The notes: generated from the letters alone by a model not told the origin. Positions 8,516-18,961 are shown, numbered from the stretch's first letter. The stretch: DNA of 57,323 nt from Corynebacterium amycolatum SK46 (GCF_000173655.1 NZ_ABZU01000013.1:1-57323), one strand, 5' to 3'. Program-made: numbers and translations.

Positions 8516-10159
8516 ATGGGACAGTCAAAAACGTTGGAACCGGACAAAGCGCCACCGAAGCCAAAGGGGTTCCTAGCCACACTTGAACGCATCGGCAACG
8601 CACTGCCAAATCCGTTTTGGCTGTTCGTGATTCTTGCCGGTGTAGTCATCGTTTCTTCGTGGCTCGGTGAGACTGCGGGTATGCAGGCCAAGGATCCCGC
8701 GTCGGGTGACATCATCGAGGTGGAAAGCCTCGCTACCGCTGAGTATCTGCAAAAGATGGTTTCTGAGGCGGTAACGAACTTCACGGACTTTGCGCCGGTT
8801 GGCCTGATTCTGGTGTGCATGCTCGGTGTCGCAATTGCGGAGTACTCCGGTTACATCGGCTCGGCAATCCGCGCGGCAATTTCCAAGGTGCACTCCCCTG
8901 TCCTGCTGACATTCATTGTCGCCCTGGCCGGCGTGACTGGTTCGATCGCTTCTGACGCCGTCTACGTGATTCTCATTCCGCTAGGCGCCGCCTCATTTGC
9001 CGCCGTTGGTCGTAACCCTATTGTCGGTGCGATGGTCGCCTTTGCCGCCTCGTCGGCCGGGTTCAATTCGTCGCTGGTGCTCAACATCACCGATGTGCTG
9101 CTGGCAGGTATCTCCACGCATGCGGCGCACTTCGTGGATCCGGAATACGTAGTTTCTCCGCTGGCCAACTACTTCTTCACCATGGCCTCGTCGATTGTGC
9201 TGGCGCTGATTATTACGGCTGTTACTGAGCTGTTTATTACCAAGCACGTGGAGAAGACCGTCCACGACGACCACATTGACCACGATGCCGCGGAGTTCAC
9301 CAAACCGGGCGCTTCGGAGGAAGCTGCCGAGGAAAACGCCAAGAAGGAGGAGCGGAACACCGCATCTAGCAGCTCCAGCAATGGCCGCGACAAGCTCATC
9401 CTGAACGCCTCCGAACGCCGCGGCCTGCGCTATGGCAATATCGTCGCCGTCATCTTCCTGGCACTGTGGTTCACCGCGCTCTTCACTCCCGGCTCGCCCT
9501 TGCGCGGCGAGGGCGACGGCATCTTGAATTCCGTACTGCTTACCGACGTCGTGGTGTCCATTGCCCTCTTCTTCGCTGTGGTCGGTATTGCGTACGGCAT
9601 TGGCGCCAAGACCATCACTTCCTCTGCAGATGTGCCCGCCTTCATGGAGCGTGGCCTGGGCACACTGACCACAATGATGGTGCTCTTCTTCGCTGTCTCG
9701 CAGTTCACGGCCTACTTCAAGTGGTCCAATATCGGTCAGTGGACCGCTATCAAGGGCTCCGAGTTCCTGACCAAGGCGGATCTGCCGCCGCTGTTGCTCT
9801 TTGCTGCCTTCGTCCTGATGGTGGCTGTTCTCAACCTGCTGATTACCTCGGGCTCCGCACAGTGGGCACTGATGGCGCCGGTCGTGGTGCCGATGCTGAT
9901 GTACGTCAATGTCTCCCCAGAGGTCTCCCAGCAGCTATTCCGTATTGGTGACTCCCCGACCAACATCATTACACCGATGTCGCCGTACTTTGCGCTGGCA
10001 CTGACCTTCCTGCAGAAGTACTACAAGCCGGCGGGTGTCGGCACGCTGATGTCACTGGCCATCCCTTACTCGCTGTGCATGCTGGTGGGCTGGTTCCTAT
10101 TCTTTGTCGTTTGGTATCTCGCGGGTATTCCGCTGGGGCCAGGGGTTCCGGTGCGTTAA
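8516..10159 (+). CDS. AbgT family transporter
   Basis: A 547-residue polytopic membrane protein of the AbgT family (E. coli AbgT takes up p-aminobenzoyl-glutamate; MtrF and YdaH export sulfonamides and p-aminobenzoate). The first membrane segment is near residues 33-55. Family-typical stretches are visible: GSIASDAVYVILIPLGA, the AFAASSAGFNSS segment, and near the C-terminus ITSGSAQWALMAPVVVPM and GDSPTNIITPMSPYFAL. A charged loop (about 243-295) rich in His, Asp, Glu and Ser separates the two halves. Substrate direction cannot be told from sequence; pabB lies about 12 kb away. The ATG follows a weak AGAGAG. A hairpin lies about 20 bp after the stop codon. Confidence 0.92.
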   Translation: MGQSKTLEPDKAPPKPKGFLATLERIGNALPNPFWLFVILAGVVIVSSWLGETAGMQAKDPASGDIIEVESLATAEYLQKMVSEAVTNFTDFAPVGLILVCMLGVAIAEYSGYIGSAIRAAISKVHSPVLLTFIVALAGVTGSIASDAVYVILIPLGAASFAAVGRNPIVGAMVAFAASSAGFNSSLVLNITDVLLAGISTHAAHFVDPEYVVSPLANYFFTMASSIVLALIITAVTELFITKHVEKTVHDDHIDHDAAEFTKPGASEEAAEENAKKEERNTASSSSSNGRDKLILNASERRGLRYGNIVAVIFLALWFTALFTPGSPLRGEGDGILNSVLLTDVVVSIALFFAVVGIAYGIGAKTITSSADVPAFMERGLGTLTTMMVLFFAVSQFTAYFKWSNIGQWTAIKGSEFLTKADLPPLLLFAAFVLMVAVLNLLITSGSAQWALMAPVVVPMLMYVNVSPEVSQQLFRIGDSPTNIITPMSPYFALALTFLQKYYKPAGVGTLMSLAIPYSLCMLVGWFLFFVVWYLAGIPLGPGVPVR

Positions 10160-10178
10160 CTCACAACTTCTGGGCAAC

Positions 10179-10213
10179 TGAGGGATTGGTCGAATTTTTC
10201 GGTCAATCCCTCA
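10179..10213 (+). terminator. Terminator-like hairpin after the AbgT gene
   Basis: TGAGGGATTG pairs with CAATCCCTCA around a 15-nt loop. Only a weak T-rich tail (ACTATTT) follows, so termination may be partial. Confidence 0.6.
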
Positions 10214-10322
10214 ACTATTTGCGGTACTCGGGTTTAGTATTGCGTACGGTCGCCACCACAACGGGCGTCGTTAAGCGAAAACGTACACACTTTGAGCACA
10301 CACTGAGACGCGGATATAACCT

Positions 10323-11090
10323 ATGCCAACAAAGCACCTAAAATTTACGGGATCGACAGGCGAGACTCTGGCTGCATCGATTGATCTGCCGGACGGTAAG
10401 CCACGCGCGTGGGCGCTATTTGGTCATTGCTTCACGTGTAATCGGATGGTGCCCGGCGCGTCACGCACCTGCAAGGCGCTGGCGAAGAAGGGCATTGCGG
10501 CGTTCCGGTTCGACTTCACTGGCCTTGGGCAATCCACTGGCGATTTCGGTGAGACGACGTTCCAGACCAACATTGATGATCTCAAGGCCGCCTACAAGTT
10601 CATGGAGGCAGAGTTCGAGGCACCGTCACTGCTAATTGGGCACTCGCTCGGTGGCGCAGCGGCGCTGAACGCCGGGCACGATATGCCGAAGGTCAAGGCG
10701 GTAGCGACAATCGGTGCGCCTTTCGATCCAGCTCACTCGATTGTGCGCATTGCCGGTGATATTTCGACGGTCGATGAGCATGGCACGCAGGTTCTGCAGA
10801 TTGAAGGCCGTGGCATTCCCATCTCCCGTGAGTTCCTGGAAGTGTTGGCGGACTACAACCCGGAGGTTTATCTCAGCCAGCTGCGCAAGCCGCTTCTGAT
10901 TCTGCACTCTCCGACCGACCAGACCGTGGGTATTGACAGTGCGCAGAAGATTTTCCAGGTATCTCGCTATCCAAAGTCTCTGATGAGCTTGGATCGCGCG
11001 GACCACTTGCTCACTCGCGCTAAGTCCGCTGCGCGTGCCGCTGACCTGATTTATGCGTGGGCTGACAGCTATCTTCCGGAGGCTGAATAA
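10323..11090 (+). CDS. Alpha/beta hydrolase
   Basis: A 255-residue cytoplasmic alpha/beta-fold hydrolase. Catalytic residues are in order: nucleophile Ser108 in GHSLGG, acid Asp199 in SPTDQTVG, and His228 in ADHLL. The oxyanion region is GHCFTC (34-39). It closely resembles the hydrolase half of actinobacterial proteins in which this domain is fused to an OsmC peroxidase; here the OsmC part is absent and no OsmC gene is adjacent. The substrate is unknown. The gene ends 20 bp before the CDF exporter and is probably co-transcribed with it. The start ATG lies just after GATATAACCT with no clear ribosome-binding site. Confidence 0.88.
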   Translation: MPTKHLKFTGSTGETLAASIDLPDGKPRAWALFGHCFTCNRMVPGASRTCKALAKKGIAAFRFDFTGLGQSTGDFGETTFQTNIDDLKAAYKFMEAEFEAPSLLIGHSLGGAAALNAGHDMPKVKAVATIGAPFDPAHSIVRIAGDISTVDEHGTQVLQIEGRGIPISREFLEVLADYNPEVYLSQLRKPLLILHSPTDQTVGIDSAQKIFQVSRYPKSLMSLDRADHLLTRAKSAARAADLIYAWADSYLPEAE

Positions 11091-11112
11091 CCCCGTTATC
11101 ATTAGGGGTTAT
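11087..11112. promoter_or_regulatory. Perfect 8-bp inverted repeat over the CDF start codon, with an embedded -10
   Basis: ATAACCCC (11087-11094) and GGGGTTAT (11105-11112) flank a 10-nt core. The repeat runs from the stop codon of the hydrolase gene to the ATG of the exporter gene. TATCAT (11097-11102) fits a -10 hexamer 8 nt before the ATG, so the site could be both a leaderless promoter and an operator. As RNA, the hairpin would hide the AGGGG. Confidence 0.45.
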
Positions 11113-12091
11113 GGACACGACTGAACACTCTGGCCACTCACACGGCCACGGTCACTCACACGGTCATTCACACGGCCACGGTCAGGGCCACTCTCATTTT
11201 GACCCCGCGAATACTCCTGCCCGCCGCCTGCTCGCGGCTGCGGGTCTAACTCTTGTCGTATTTCTCGCCGAGCTCATCGGTGGCTTGGTTTCGGGTTCAC
11301 TGGCGCTGCTGGCAGATGCCGGCCATATGGTGACGGACTCCGCGGGCCTGCTGATGGCGGTTGCCGGTTTGGCTATCGCCCAGCGCGGAGCCAATCACCG
11401 CGCGACGTACGGGTACCGTCGTGTTGAAGTTCTGACTGCTCTCGTCAACGGTCTGACAGTTTTCATCATTGCCGCTGTGATTCTCTGGGGCGCAATCCGG
11501 CGATTCGGGTCAGTGGAGCAATCTGAAATTCAGACCACCTCGATGCTCATCATCGCGGTCATCGGCCTGCTGACCAACGTTATTGCGGCGTTTCTGCTCG
11601 CGGGTGCTGCCAAGGAAAGCGTCAACGTCCGTGGCGCATATCTTCATGTGCTTGTCGACGCCGCTGGTTCGGTCGCCGTCATTATCTCCGCTATCGCTAT
11701 TGCATACACAGGTTGGACCGCCATCGACTCGGTGGTCTCCATCGTGATTGCGCTCTTCATTGTCCCGCGCGCTGCCATTCTGGTGCGCGACTGCCTTCAC
11801 GTGCTGCTGGAGTACACCCCGGAAGGCGTCGACACGGAGAAAATTGCTGCTGACCTGTCTGACCTGGACGGAGTCGTCGATGTCCACGATCTCCACGTCT
11901 GGTCCCTCAACGGCAATGACCTGTTGGCATCTGTCCACCTCGTGCGCTGCGACACGCTCCCCAACGGCGACGAGCACGCATTGCTCGACCGTGCGCAGGC
12001 ACTGCTTCACGACGTCCACGGGATTGAACACGCCACGGTGCAGATTGAACGAACCGGGCATGCTGACCACGAGTACCCGGCTCATACCTAG
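11111..12091 (+). CDS. Cation diffusion facilitator (Zn/Cd/Co efflux, CzcD/ZitB type)
   Basis: A 326-residue CDF exporter that uses proton antiport to expel divalent metal, usually Zn2+. Residues 5-32 are an extreme His-Gly-Ser repeat (HSHGHGHS type), a metal-binding N-terminus. The membrane metal-site residues are visible as HxxxD in GHMVTDSAG (TM2) and HVLVDAAGS (TM5). Six membrane helices are followed by a C-terminal cytoplasmic domain with VDVHDLHVWSLNGN, typical of CDF dimerisation domains. The gene is preceded by the alpha/beta hydrolase gene and overlaps an inverted repeat at its start. It ends about 30 bp from the convergent ABC-F gene. Confidence 0.93.
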   Translation: MDTTEHSGHSHGHGHSHGHSHGHGQGHSHFDPANTPARRLLAAAGLTLVVFLAELIGGLVSGSLALLADAGHMVTDSAGLLMAVAGLAIAQRGANHRATYGYRRVEVLTALVNGLTVFIIAAVILWGAIRRFGSVEQSEIQTTSMLIIAVIGLLTNVIAAFLLAGAAKESVNVRGAYLHVLVDAAGSVAVIISAIAIAYTGWTAIDSVVSIVIALFIVPRAAILVRDCLHVLLEYTPEGVDTEKIAADLSDLDGVVDVHDLHVWSLNGNDLLASVHLVRCDTLPNGDEHALLDRAQALLHDVHGIEHATVQIERTGHADHEYPAHT

Positions 12092-12120
12092 ATTGTTCGG
12101 CTAGTAGCTGAAGTAAGGCG

Positions 12121-13950
12121 CTAGCCCTCGAGCTGCTCCCCTAGCTCCAGCCATTCCATCTCCAGCTCTGCCTTTTGCTCAGCCACCTCTGCAGCACGGC
12201 GATCGAGATCCGCCAGCTTTTGTGTGTCCAAGTTGGCTACATCAGCACTCGCTTCCGCCATCTGCGCATGCAGTTCACTTTCTTTCTGGCTGAGCTTCGC
12301 CATCTTCCGCTCCAGGGCACTCATCTTCTTTTGAACAGCATGAGCTTCCGCGGCCGAGAGCTTCGAGGCATCCTCCTCTGAAGCTGCGCCACGAGCCTGC
12401 GGACTACCTGTATTTGCTTGAGAGGCACCGCCACTAGCGGCCGAGTCAGCTAGCTGTGCGCGGCGCTGGAGGTACTGACCAATCCCACCTGGCAGGTTCG
12501 TCAGCTCGCCATCGCCGAAAAGAGCCCAGGTCGAGTCGGCAATACGCTCAATCAGGTAGCGGTCGTGCGAGATGACCACCAGCGTGCCCGGCCAATTGTC
12601 CAGCAGGTCTTCCAATTCCTGCAGCGTGTCAATGTCCAGGTCATTCGTCGGCTCGTCGAGCAGCAGGAAGTTCGGCTCACTCATCAACACACGCGTGAGT
12701 TGCAAGCGACGGCGCTCACCACCGGAGAGGTCTGCGATTGGAGTGCGCTGCCGTTTCGGGGAGAATCCCAGCCGCTCGGCCAGTTGCGAGGCACTAATCT
12801 GCTTCTTGCCCAGGTCAATATAGGTCGCTACATCCTCCACAGCGTCGAGCACACGCATATCCAACGGCAGGTCATCGAGCTCCTGGCGCAACCACCCCAG
12901 GCGCACCGTCTTACCCTCGATTCGTTTGCCCTCACTCAAGGGGTAGTCCCCGGCCAGAGCACGTAACAAAGTGGTCTTACCCGAACCGTTGACACCGACC
13001 AGGCCAATGCGCTCACCGGGGGCCAGACGCCACGTGACGTCGTTAAGCAGCTCCCTGCCGTCGGGCGTTTCCAGGCAGGCATGCTCCAACTCCACGACCA
13101 CCTTGCCCTGCCGACGCTGGGAAAACGCCATCAGCTCCACGGAATCACGCGGCGCCGGGACGTCGGCGATGAGCGCCTCAGCTGCTTCGATGCGGTAGCG
13201 AGGCTTCGAGGTGCGGGCCGGCGCACCACGGCGCAACCACGCGAGTTCCTTGCGCGCGAGGTTCTGACGACGCTGCTCGGCGGCATCGGCCTGGCGCGCA
13301 CGCTCGGCACGCGCGAACGTCCAGTCGTTGTAACCTCCGTCGTAGAAATCGACAGTGCCGTCGTGGACTTCCCACGTCTTCGTGGCAACGGTATCCAGGA
13401 ACCAACGATCGTGCGTGACGACGACCAGGGCTGCTCGGCGCGAAAGAACATGATCGGCCAACCACTGCACACCCTCAATATCGAGGTGGTTCGTTGGCTC
13501 GTCGAGAATGAGCAAATCCAGATCGCGGACCAGTGCGGCCGCCAGGTTTACGCGACGGCGCTCACCGCCGGAGAGATTGGCGACCTTGGTATCCATACCG
13601 AGGTCATTGATGCCGATGCCATCGAGGACCTCTCGGATGGAAGCGTTACCCGCCCACTCGTGTTCGGCGAGACCCAGCGGTGCGATAACACACTCGAACA
13701 CAGTGGAATTCGGGTCGAGCTCCGCGCCCTGGGTGACATGCGCCATGGCCATGTCGTTGGCTCGCGAAATACGTCCGGAGTCCGCCGGCTCCACGCCTGC
13801 CAGAATCTTCAGCAGCGTGGACTTGCCGCCACCGTTCAAACCGACGACACCGATGCGGTCGCCCTCTTGAACGCCGAGACTGACGCCATCGAGCAGCGTC
13901 TTGAGCCCGAAGGACTTAGAAATATTCTCGCAATTAATCAGATTCGCCAT
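12121..13950 (-). CDS. ABC-F family ATP-binding protein (Uup-like)
   Basis: A 609-residue soluble protein with two tandem ABC ATPase domains and no membrane segment, which defines ABC-F proteins that act on ribosomes. Domain 1: Walker A GLNGGGKST (37-45), signature LSGGERRR, Walker B LLILDEPTNH. Domain 2: GVNGSGKTT, LSGGERRRLQL, LLLDEPTND. A charged linker joins the domains, and the last about 90 residues form a Lys/Glu-rich coiled coil as in Uup. This protein commonly lies near ksgA in actinomycetes. The upstream Nudix gene overlaps its first 17 nt, so the two are translationally linked. Whether it protects ribosomes from an antibiotic or has a housekeeping role cannot be told. Confidence 0.93.
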   Translation of the reverse strand: MANLINCENISKSFGLKTLLDGVSLGVQEGDRIGVVGLNGGGKSTLLKILAGVEPADSGRISRANDMAMAHVTQGAELDPNSTVFECVIAPLGLAEHEWAGNASIREVLDGIGINDLGMDTKVANLSGGERRRVNLAAALVRDLDLLILDEPTNHLDIEGVQWLADHVLSRRAALVVVTHDRWFLDTVATKTWEVHDGTVDFYDGGYNDWTFARAERARQADAAEQRRQNLARKELAWLRRGAPARTSKPRYRIEAAEALIADVPAPRDSVELMAFSQRRQGKVVVELEHACLETPDGRELLNDVTWRLAPGERIGLVGVNGSGKTTLLRALAGDYPLSEGKRIEGKTVRLGWLRQELDDLPLDMRVLDAVEDVATYIDLGKKQISASQLAERLGFSPKRQRTPIADLSGGERRRLQLTRVLMSEPNFLLLDEPTNDLDIDTLQELEDLLDNWPGTLVVISHDRYLIERIADSTWALFGDGELTNLPGGIGQYLQRRAQLADSAASGGASQANTGSPQARGAASEEDASKLSAAEAHAVQKKMSALERKMAKLSQKESELHAQMAEASADVANLDTQKLADLDRRAAEVAEQKAELEMEWLELGEQLEG

Positions 13951-14449
13951 GATGAGTATTTATTGTGCCCCATTCGACGTTGCCAAGCACACGCCGGACA
14001 TACCAGGCCACCGGCAGCTCATCGAACTGCTCTCGGGTTACCCATTTAAATTCCGGATGCTCGCCGCTGAGCTGGACATTCTGCGTGTCGTCGGCCTCGC
14101 GTACTAGAAAAGTCACCGTGTGGAAACGGAAGTTCTCCCCGCCCAAATCCGGGTTGGAATAGTGGGCAAATTCGCTGACCTCCGCTGCGCGCAGGCCGGC
14201 CTCTTCACGCAGTTCGCGCACAGCGGCCTCCACGGGCTCCTCCCCTGCGTCGAGCTTGCCACCGGGCAAATCCCACTGGCCCCCGAGGAAGCCCTCGTAT
14301 TCACGCAGCAGAAGCAGCAAGCGGTCACCGCGGAAAACTATGCAGTTGCACACCCAGCCGTCGTCGTTAGGCCAGAACTTAGTCCAAGCCACGCCGCGCG
14401 GTTCGCGCCGGGCGATTTCGGCCCTGCTGGGGTTGTCATCACGGTGCAT
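13934..14449 (-). CDS. Nudix hydrolase
   Basis: A 171-residue Nudix-fold pyrophosphohydrolase. The Nudix box is complete at residues 64-86: Gly64, Glu70, Arg78-Glu79, Glu82-Glu83 and Gly85, so the metal-binding helix is intact. It is preceded by GQWDLPGG. The substrate is a nucleoside diphosphate linked to another moiety; the specificity (for example 8-oxo-dGTP) cannot be assigned. The last 17 nt overlap the start of the ABC-F gene. No strong ribosome-binding site precedes the chosen ATG. Confidence 0.9.
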   Translation of the reverse strand: MHRDDNPSRAEIARREPRGVAWTKFWPNDDGWVCNCIVFRGDRLLLLLREYEGFLGGQWDLPGGKLDAGEEPVEAAVRELREEAGLRAAEVSEFAHYSNPDLGGENFRFHTVTFLVREADDTQNVQLSGEHPEFKWVTREQFDELPVAWYVRRVLGNVEWGTINTHHGESD

Positions 14450-14682
14450 GAAGGGTGTGCCTGCCTTTTTCAGTTCTGCTTTTTGGCTCGCTTCTAGGCG
14501 CCTCTTCCCACTTTAGCGGTGCGCTCACTACAAAAGGGTGTACCAGGTGGATTCACCGATGAGGCTTGGTGAATACCAGTAATTTATAATTCACGGATAT
14601 TCTTTTGCCACTAAATTCTCCTGGCGCAGCGACCGCACTTCGTCACTGCGCTTTTAGTTATTGAAAGAACTTCCCTACCTCT

Positions 14683-16731
14683 ATGCCTCGTCCAGTAAAA
14701 CATCCCGAGCAGTACGTACCGGCTCTCGACGGAATCCGTACCATCGCGGTCGCACTTGTAGTTCTCTATCATCTGGCAGTGCCAGGCTTCGGTGGTGGGC
14801 TTCTCGGCGTCGCTGTCTTTTTCACTCTTTCGGGCTATTTGATCACCACAAACCTGGTCAATTCCAAGCTCCGCCACGACACATTCCGCCTAAAGACCTT
14901 CTGGTTCCGACGCTTCCGGAGGCTCTTGCCGGCCGTCATCACCACGCTGCTGGCGGTCATGTTCCTCACCATCGCATTTCGCCCTGAGGAGACCGCTAAG
15001 ACCGGTTGGCAGGCCCTGTCGGCACTGTTCTACGTCAACAACTGGCATACGATTGCCGCGGGCGAATCCTGCTTTGACAAGTTTGCCGGTCTCGGGCCGC
15101 TGGATCACATGTGGTCACTGTCCATCGAGGAGCAGTTCTACCTAATCTGGCCGCTCATTCTGGTTGTGCTCTTTGCCACACTACGCGGTCGTCGCCGCAT
15201 CGTCGCAGCCACCATCGCACTGACCGTCGCATCGTTCGGGCTGATGTGGTGGCTGGCGTCCGCCGGCGCCGAGCACACGCGCATCTACGAGGGAACCGAC
15301 ACCCGCGCAGGCGGACTGCTACTCGGCGCGGCCCTCGCCATCGCCCTTGCTTTTCGACGTCACGAGGGCGCCACCGCCAACTTGAACCGCGGTCTTTCCG
15401 GCATGCTGGGACTCATTGGCCTGGCCAGCATCATTGCATTAGCAACGCAGACCTCACAGCAGGGTATATTCCTCTACCACGGTGGGCTAATTCTCGCGAC
15501 CATCGCGAGTGTTCTGGTCATTATGGCCGGATTGAACCGCGAAAGCCTATTCAGCCGAATCCTGGGCGCCACCCCAATGCGCTGGCTGGGTGAGCGATCC
15601 TATGGCATCTACCTATGGCATATGCCGATCATCGCATTTCTTCCCCGGCAGTGGCTGCCAGGTACTACGGAGAACACTGTCGTTGCCTGGTCTAGCAGCG
15701 CGCTAGTTTTCATCGGCTCAACCGCGCTGGCCGCCATCAGTTGGGTAATACTGGAAGACCCAATTCGTCGGCACGGCATTATCCAGCCACTGCGAGAGCG
15801 TCTCCAGGCGCGCCGTAATCGCCGTGCTGGGAAGAACGGCGCGAATGAATTTGTGCCCCGCTACATGGGCGCTATTCCCGCTACCTCGACAATTACGATG
15901 CTGGCACTAATCCTCATCGGTACACCGTTGCTCATCAGCGGCACGGACAACCGCGGCGAAGGTGCTGGCAACTCTGCCGTAGCCATGGAGCTGCCGAAGG
16001 ATGCCTCGAAGAAGTCCAAGGCGGAAACGAAGTCAACAAGTGACACAGAGGCTTCTGATGATACTCGAATGCGCTGTACAACAGTTGTGCATGTAGGGGA
16101 CTCGACCTCCATTGGCCTGTTCGACACTAACCAGGTCCCGGAGGGCGCTGCTACTGGCTTCCAGACCTATCTCGACCATGGTGCCAAGGAAGTGACCGAC
16201 AGCGTCTTCGGCGCCCGTGCGACAAACCAAGGCTTCCAGGACTACCCCTCAGCGGTACAGTCCGTAAGCGAGTTGCTGAGCATGGGACAGGATTCGAATA
16301 CCTGCTGGGTCATTGCCACTGGCGTCAACGACGCGGCGAACTACGCTGCGTTGCCAGACTACGGCTACGAACAAAACCCTGAGGAAATCAAGGCAAATAT
16401 CCGCACCATGCTGGACCTTCTCGAGGGCCAGATGGTCATGTGGAATACGGTCGGCACCTACCAGCCGGCAGACAGCTACTACGACAATGCCAACATGAAG
16501 CTGTTTAACAAGCTGCTGAAGGAAGTCGCCAAGGAATACCCGAATGTCGCGATTTGGGACTGGGCCTCGGAGGTCTCGGAGCACAACGACTGGTTCATCC
16601 CTGGCGATGGCACACACTACCTACCGGAGGGCAACGCGGAGCGTGCAAAGCGCTTCGCCAGCGCTTTGGCCCACGCCTTCCCCGAGGACGGCACAGGCCA
16701 CAAGCCAGCTAAGAAAATTGTCAACAGTTAG
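14683..16731 (+). CDS. Acyltransferase 3 with C-terminal SGNH domain (OatA-like)
   Basis: A 682-residue envelope O-acyltransferase. Residues 10-375 form the membrane acyltransferase-3 domain, with the conserved His30 in LYH, the G-V-A-V-F-F-T-L-S-G-Y segment and about ten helices. After a linker, residues 466-660 form an extracytoplasmic SGNH domain with Ser474 in GDS, Asn549 in GVND and Asp642/His645 in DGTH. This architecture matches OatA-type peptidoglycan O-acetyltransferases and related enzymes that acylate wall glycans; the acceptor here is not proven. It occupies the interval between ksgA and the Nudix/ABC-F genes. The ATG has only a weak GAAAGAA upstream. The stop codon lies in a 12-bp direct repeat. 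Confidence 0.9.
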   Translation: MPRPVKHPEQYVPALDGIRTIAVALVVLYHLAVPGFGGGLLGVAVFFTLSGYLITTNLVNSKLRHDTFRLKTFWFRRFRRLLPAVITTLLAVMFLTIAFRPEETAKTGWQALSALFYVNNWHTIAAGESCFDKFAGLGPLDHMWSLSIEEQFYLIWPLILVVLFATLRGRRRIVAATIALTVASFGLMWWLASAGAEHTRIYEGTDTRAGGLLLGAALAIALAFRRHEGATANLNRGLSGMLGLIGLASIIALATQTSQQGIFLYHGGLILATIASVLVIMAGLNRESLFSRILGATPMRWLGERSYGIYLWHMPIIAFLPRQWLPGTTENTVVAWSSSALVFIGSTALAAISWVILEDPIRRHGIIQPLRERLQARRNRRAGKNGANEFVPRYMGAIPATSTITMLALILIGTPLLISGTDNRGEGAGNSAVAMELPKDASKKSKAETKSTSDTEASDDTRMRCTTVVHVGDSTSIGLFDTNQVPEGAATGFQTYLDHGAKEVTDSVFGARATNQGFQDYPSAVQSVSELLSMGQDSNTCWVIATGVNDAANYAALPDYGYEQNPEEIKANIRTMLDLLEGQMVMWNTVGTYQPADSYYDNANMKLFNKLLKEVAKEYPNVAIWDWASEVSEHNDWFIPGDGTHYLPEGNAERAKRFASALAHAFPEDGTGHKPAKKIVNS

Positions 16732-16754
16732 TTCAGCTAGCTCAGTTAGTTCAG
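16725..16754. repeat. 12-bp direct repeat spanning a stop codon
   Basis: CAGTTAGTTCAG occurs at 16725-16736 and 16743-16754 (18-bp period). The first copy contains the TAG stop of the acyltransferase gene. Confidence 0.75.
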
Positions 16755-16761
16755 TTAGGTT

Positions 16762-17667
16762 TTAGCGCGAGACCTCAGCGAGGCGAACGAAATCGGCAAT
16801 TTCGAGCTTCTCTCCTCGCTGCCTGGGGTCAATCCCCGCTGCCATAAGCGCCTCTTCGGCTGCGGCACCAGATCCGTAAATCCCCGATAGGGCCGCCCGG
16901 AGGGTCTTGCGGCGTTGCGCAAAAGCAGCGTCGATAAGCGGGAAGAGTCGCGCGCGGAACTGCGGTGAGATTTCCCACGGGGCCGCCTCGGGGGCACCGG
17001 AGACATCGGAGGTCTCTGGAGCGTCGGAGCGGGCGTAGCAGTCAATGCGCACAAGCCCGGAATCAACCTTGGGGACCGGCCAGAAGACGTGCGGGCCAAT
17101 GGCCCCGGCGCGACGCACTGTGCCGTAGTAGGCGGCCTTGACACTGGGGACACCGTAGATCTTGGAGCCCGGCTGAGCCGCCAGCCGGTCAGCGACCTCA
17201 GACTGCACCATCACGAGCACGCGGCGGATGGTGGGTAGCTCGGCAAGCATGTGCAGCAGCACCGGTACAGAAACGTTGTATGGCAGATTGGCCACCAGCG
17301 CATCTGGGGCAGTCTGAAAGTCCTCGCGGCTGACCTTCAGCGCGTCTTTCTCAATAAGCTCAAGTGCGCAGCCTTCGGCGCGCTCAGTGACTGTCTGGGG
17401 CAGACGCGCCGCCAGCCGATGATCGATTTCAACCGCCGCGGCACGGCCGCAGTGTTCGAGCAACCCGAGGGTCAGCGAACCCAAGCCGGGGCCAACCTCA
17501 ACAGGGTAGGAATCCTCCGGCAAGTCCGCCGCAGCAACAATTCGACGCACGGTGTTGGCGTCGTGGACGAAGTTCTGCCCCAATTTCTTCGTCGGGACAA
17601 TATCCAGCTGCGCCGCCAAGTCGCGTACTTCGACCGGCCCCAAGAAAGAAACTTCTGCTTTAGTCAC
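16762..17667 (-). CDS. ksgA: 16S rRNA (adenine1518-N6/adenine1519-N6)-dimethyltransferase
   Basis: A 301-residue SAM-dependent methyltransferase (KsgA/RsmA) that dimethylates two adjacent adenines in helix 45 of 16S rRNA late in 30S assembly. Family signatures: [10 protein letters not shown] near the N-terminus, the SAM-binding [11 protein letters not shown] (about 56-66), the acidic EID after strand 2, and the catalytic NLPYN motif. The start is GTG; TAGTAT lies 6 nt upstream, which fits a leaderless transcript. It follows rpf2, 34 bp away, in the usual actinobacterial order, but ispE, which normally comes next, is absent. Confidence 0.96.
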   Translation of the reverse strand: MTKAEVSFLGPVEVRDLAAQLDIVPTKKLGQNFVHDANTVRRIVAAADLPEDSYPVEVGPGLGSLTLGLLEHCGRAAAVEIDHRLAARLPQTVTERAEGCALELIEKDALKVSREDFQTAPDALVANLPYNVSVPVLLHMLAELPTIRRVLVMVQSEVADRLAAQPGSKIYGVPSVKAAYYGTVRRAGAIGPHVFWPVPKVDSGLVRIDCYARSDAPETSDVSGAPEAAPWEISPQFRARLFPLIDAAFAQRRKTLRAALSGIYGSGAAAEEALMAAGIDPRQRGEKLEIADFVRLAEVSR

Positions 17668-17679
17668 AGTTAGATACTA
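17665..17679 (-). promoter_or_regulatory. Leaderless -10 for ksgA
   Basis: TAGTAT (17679-17674) with a 6-nt spacer to the GTG start codon. Confidence 0.35.
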
Positions 17680-17701
17680 CGGGGTCAACGCAAAAATAGT
17701 T

Positions 17702-18874
<1,173 letters not shown>

Positions 18875-18961
18875 TTAGCAGATGAAAGAAATACAGTTTG
18901 TAACAGTACGGTAAAGATTCAGTGTTGTCTAAAATATATCGATAAAAGTGACGGGAAATAC

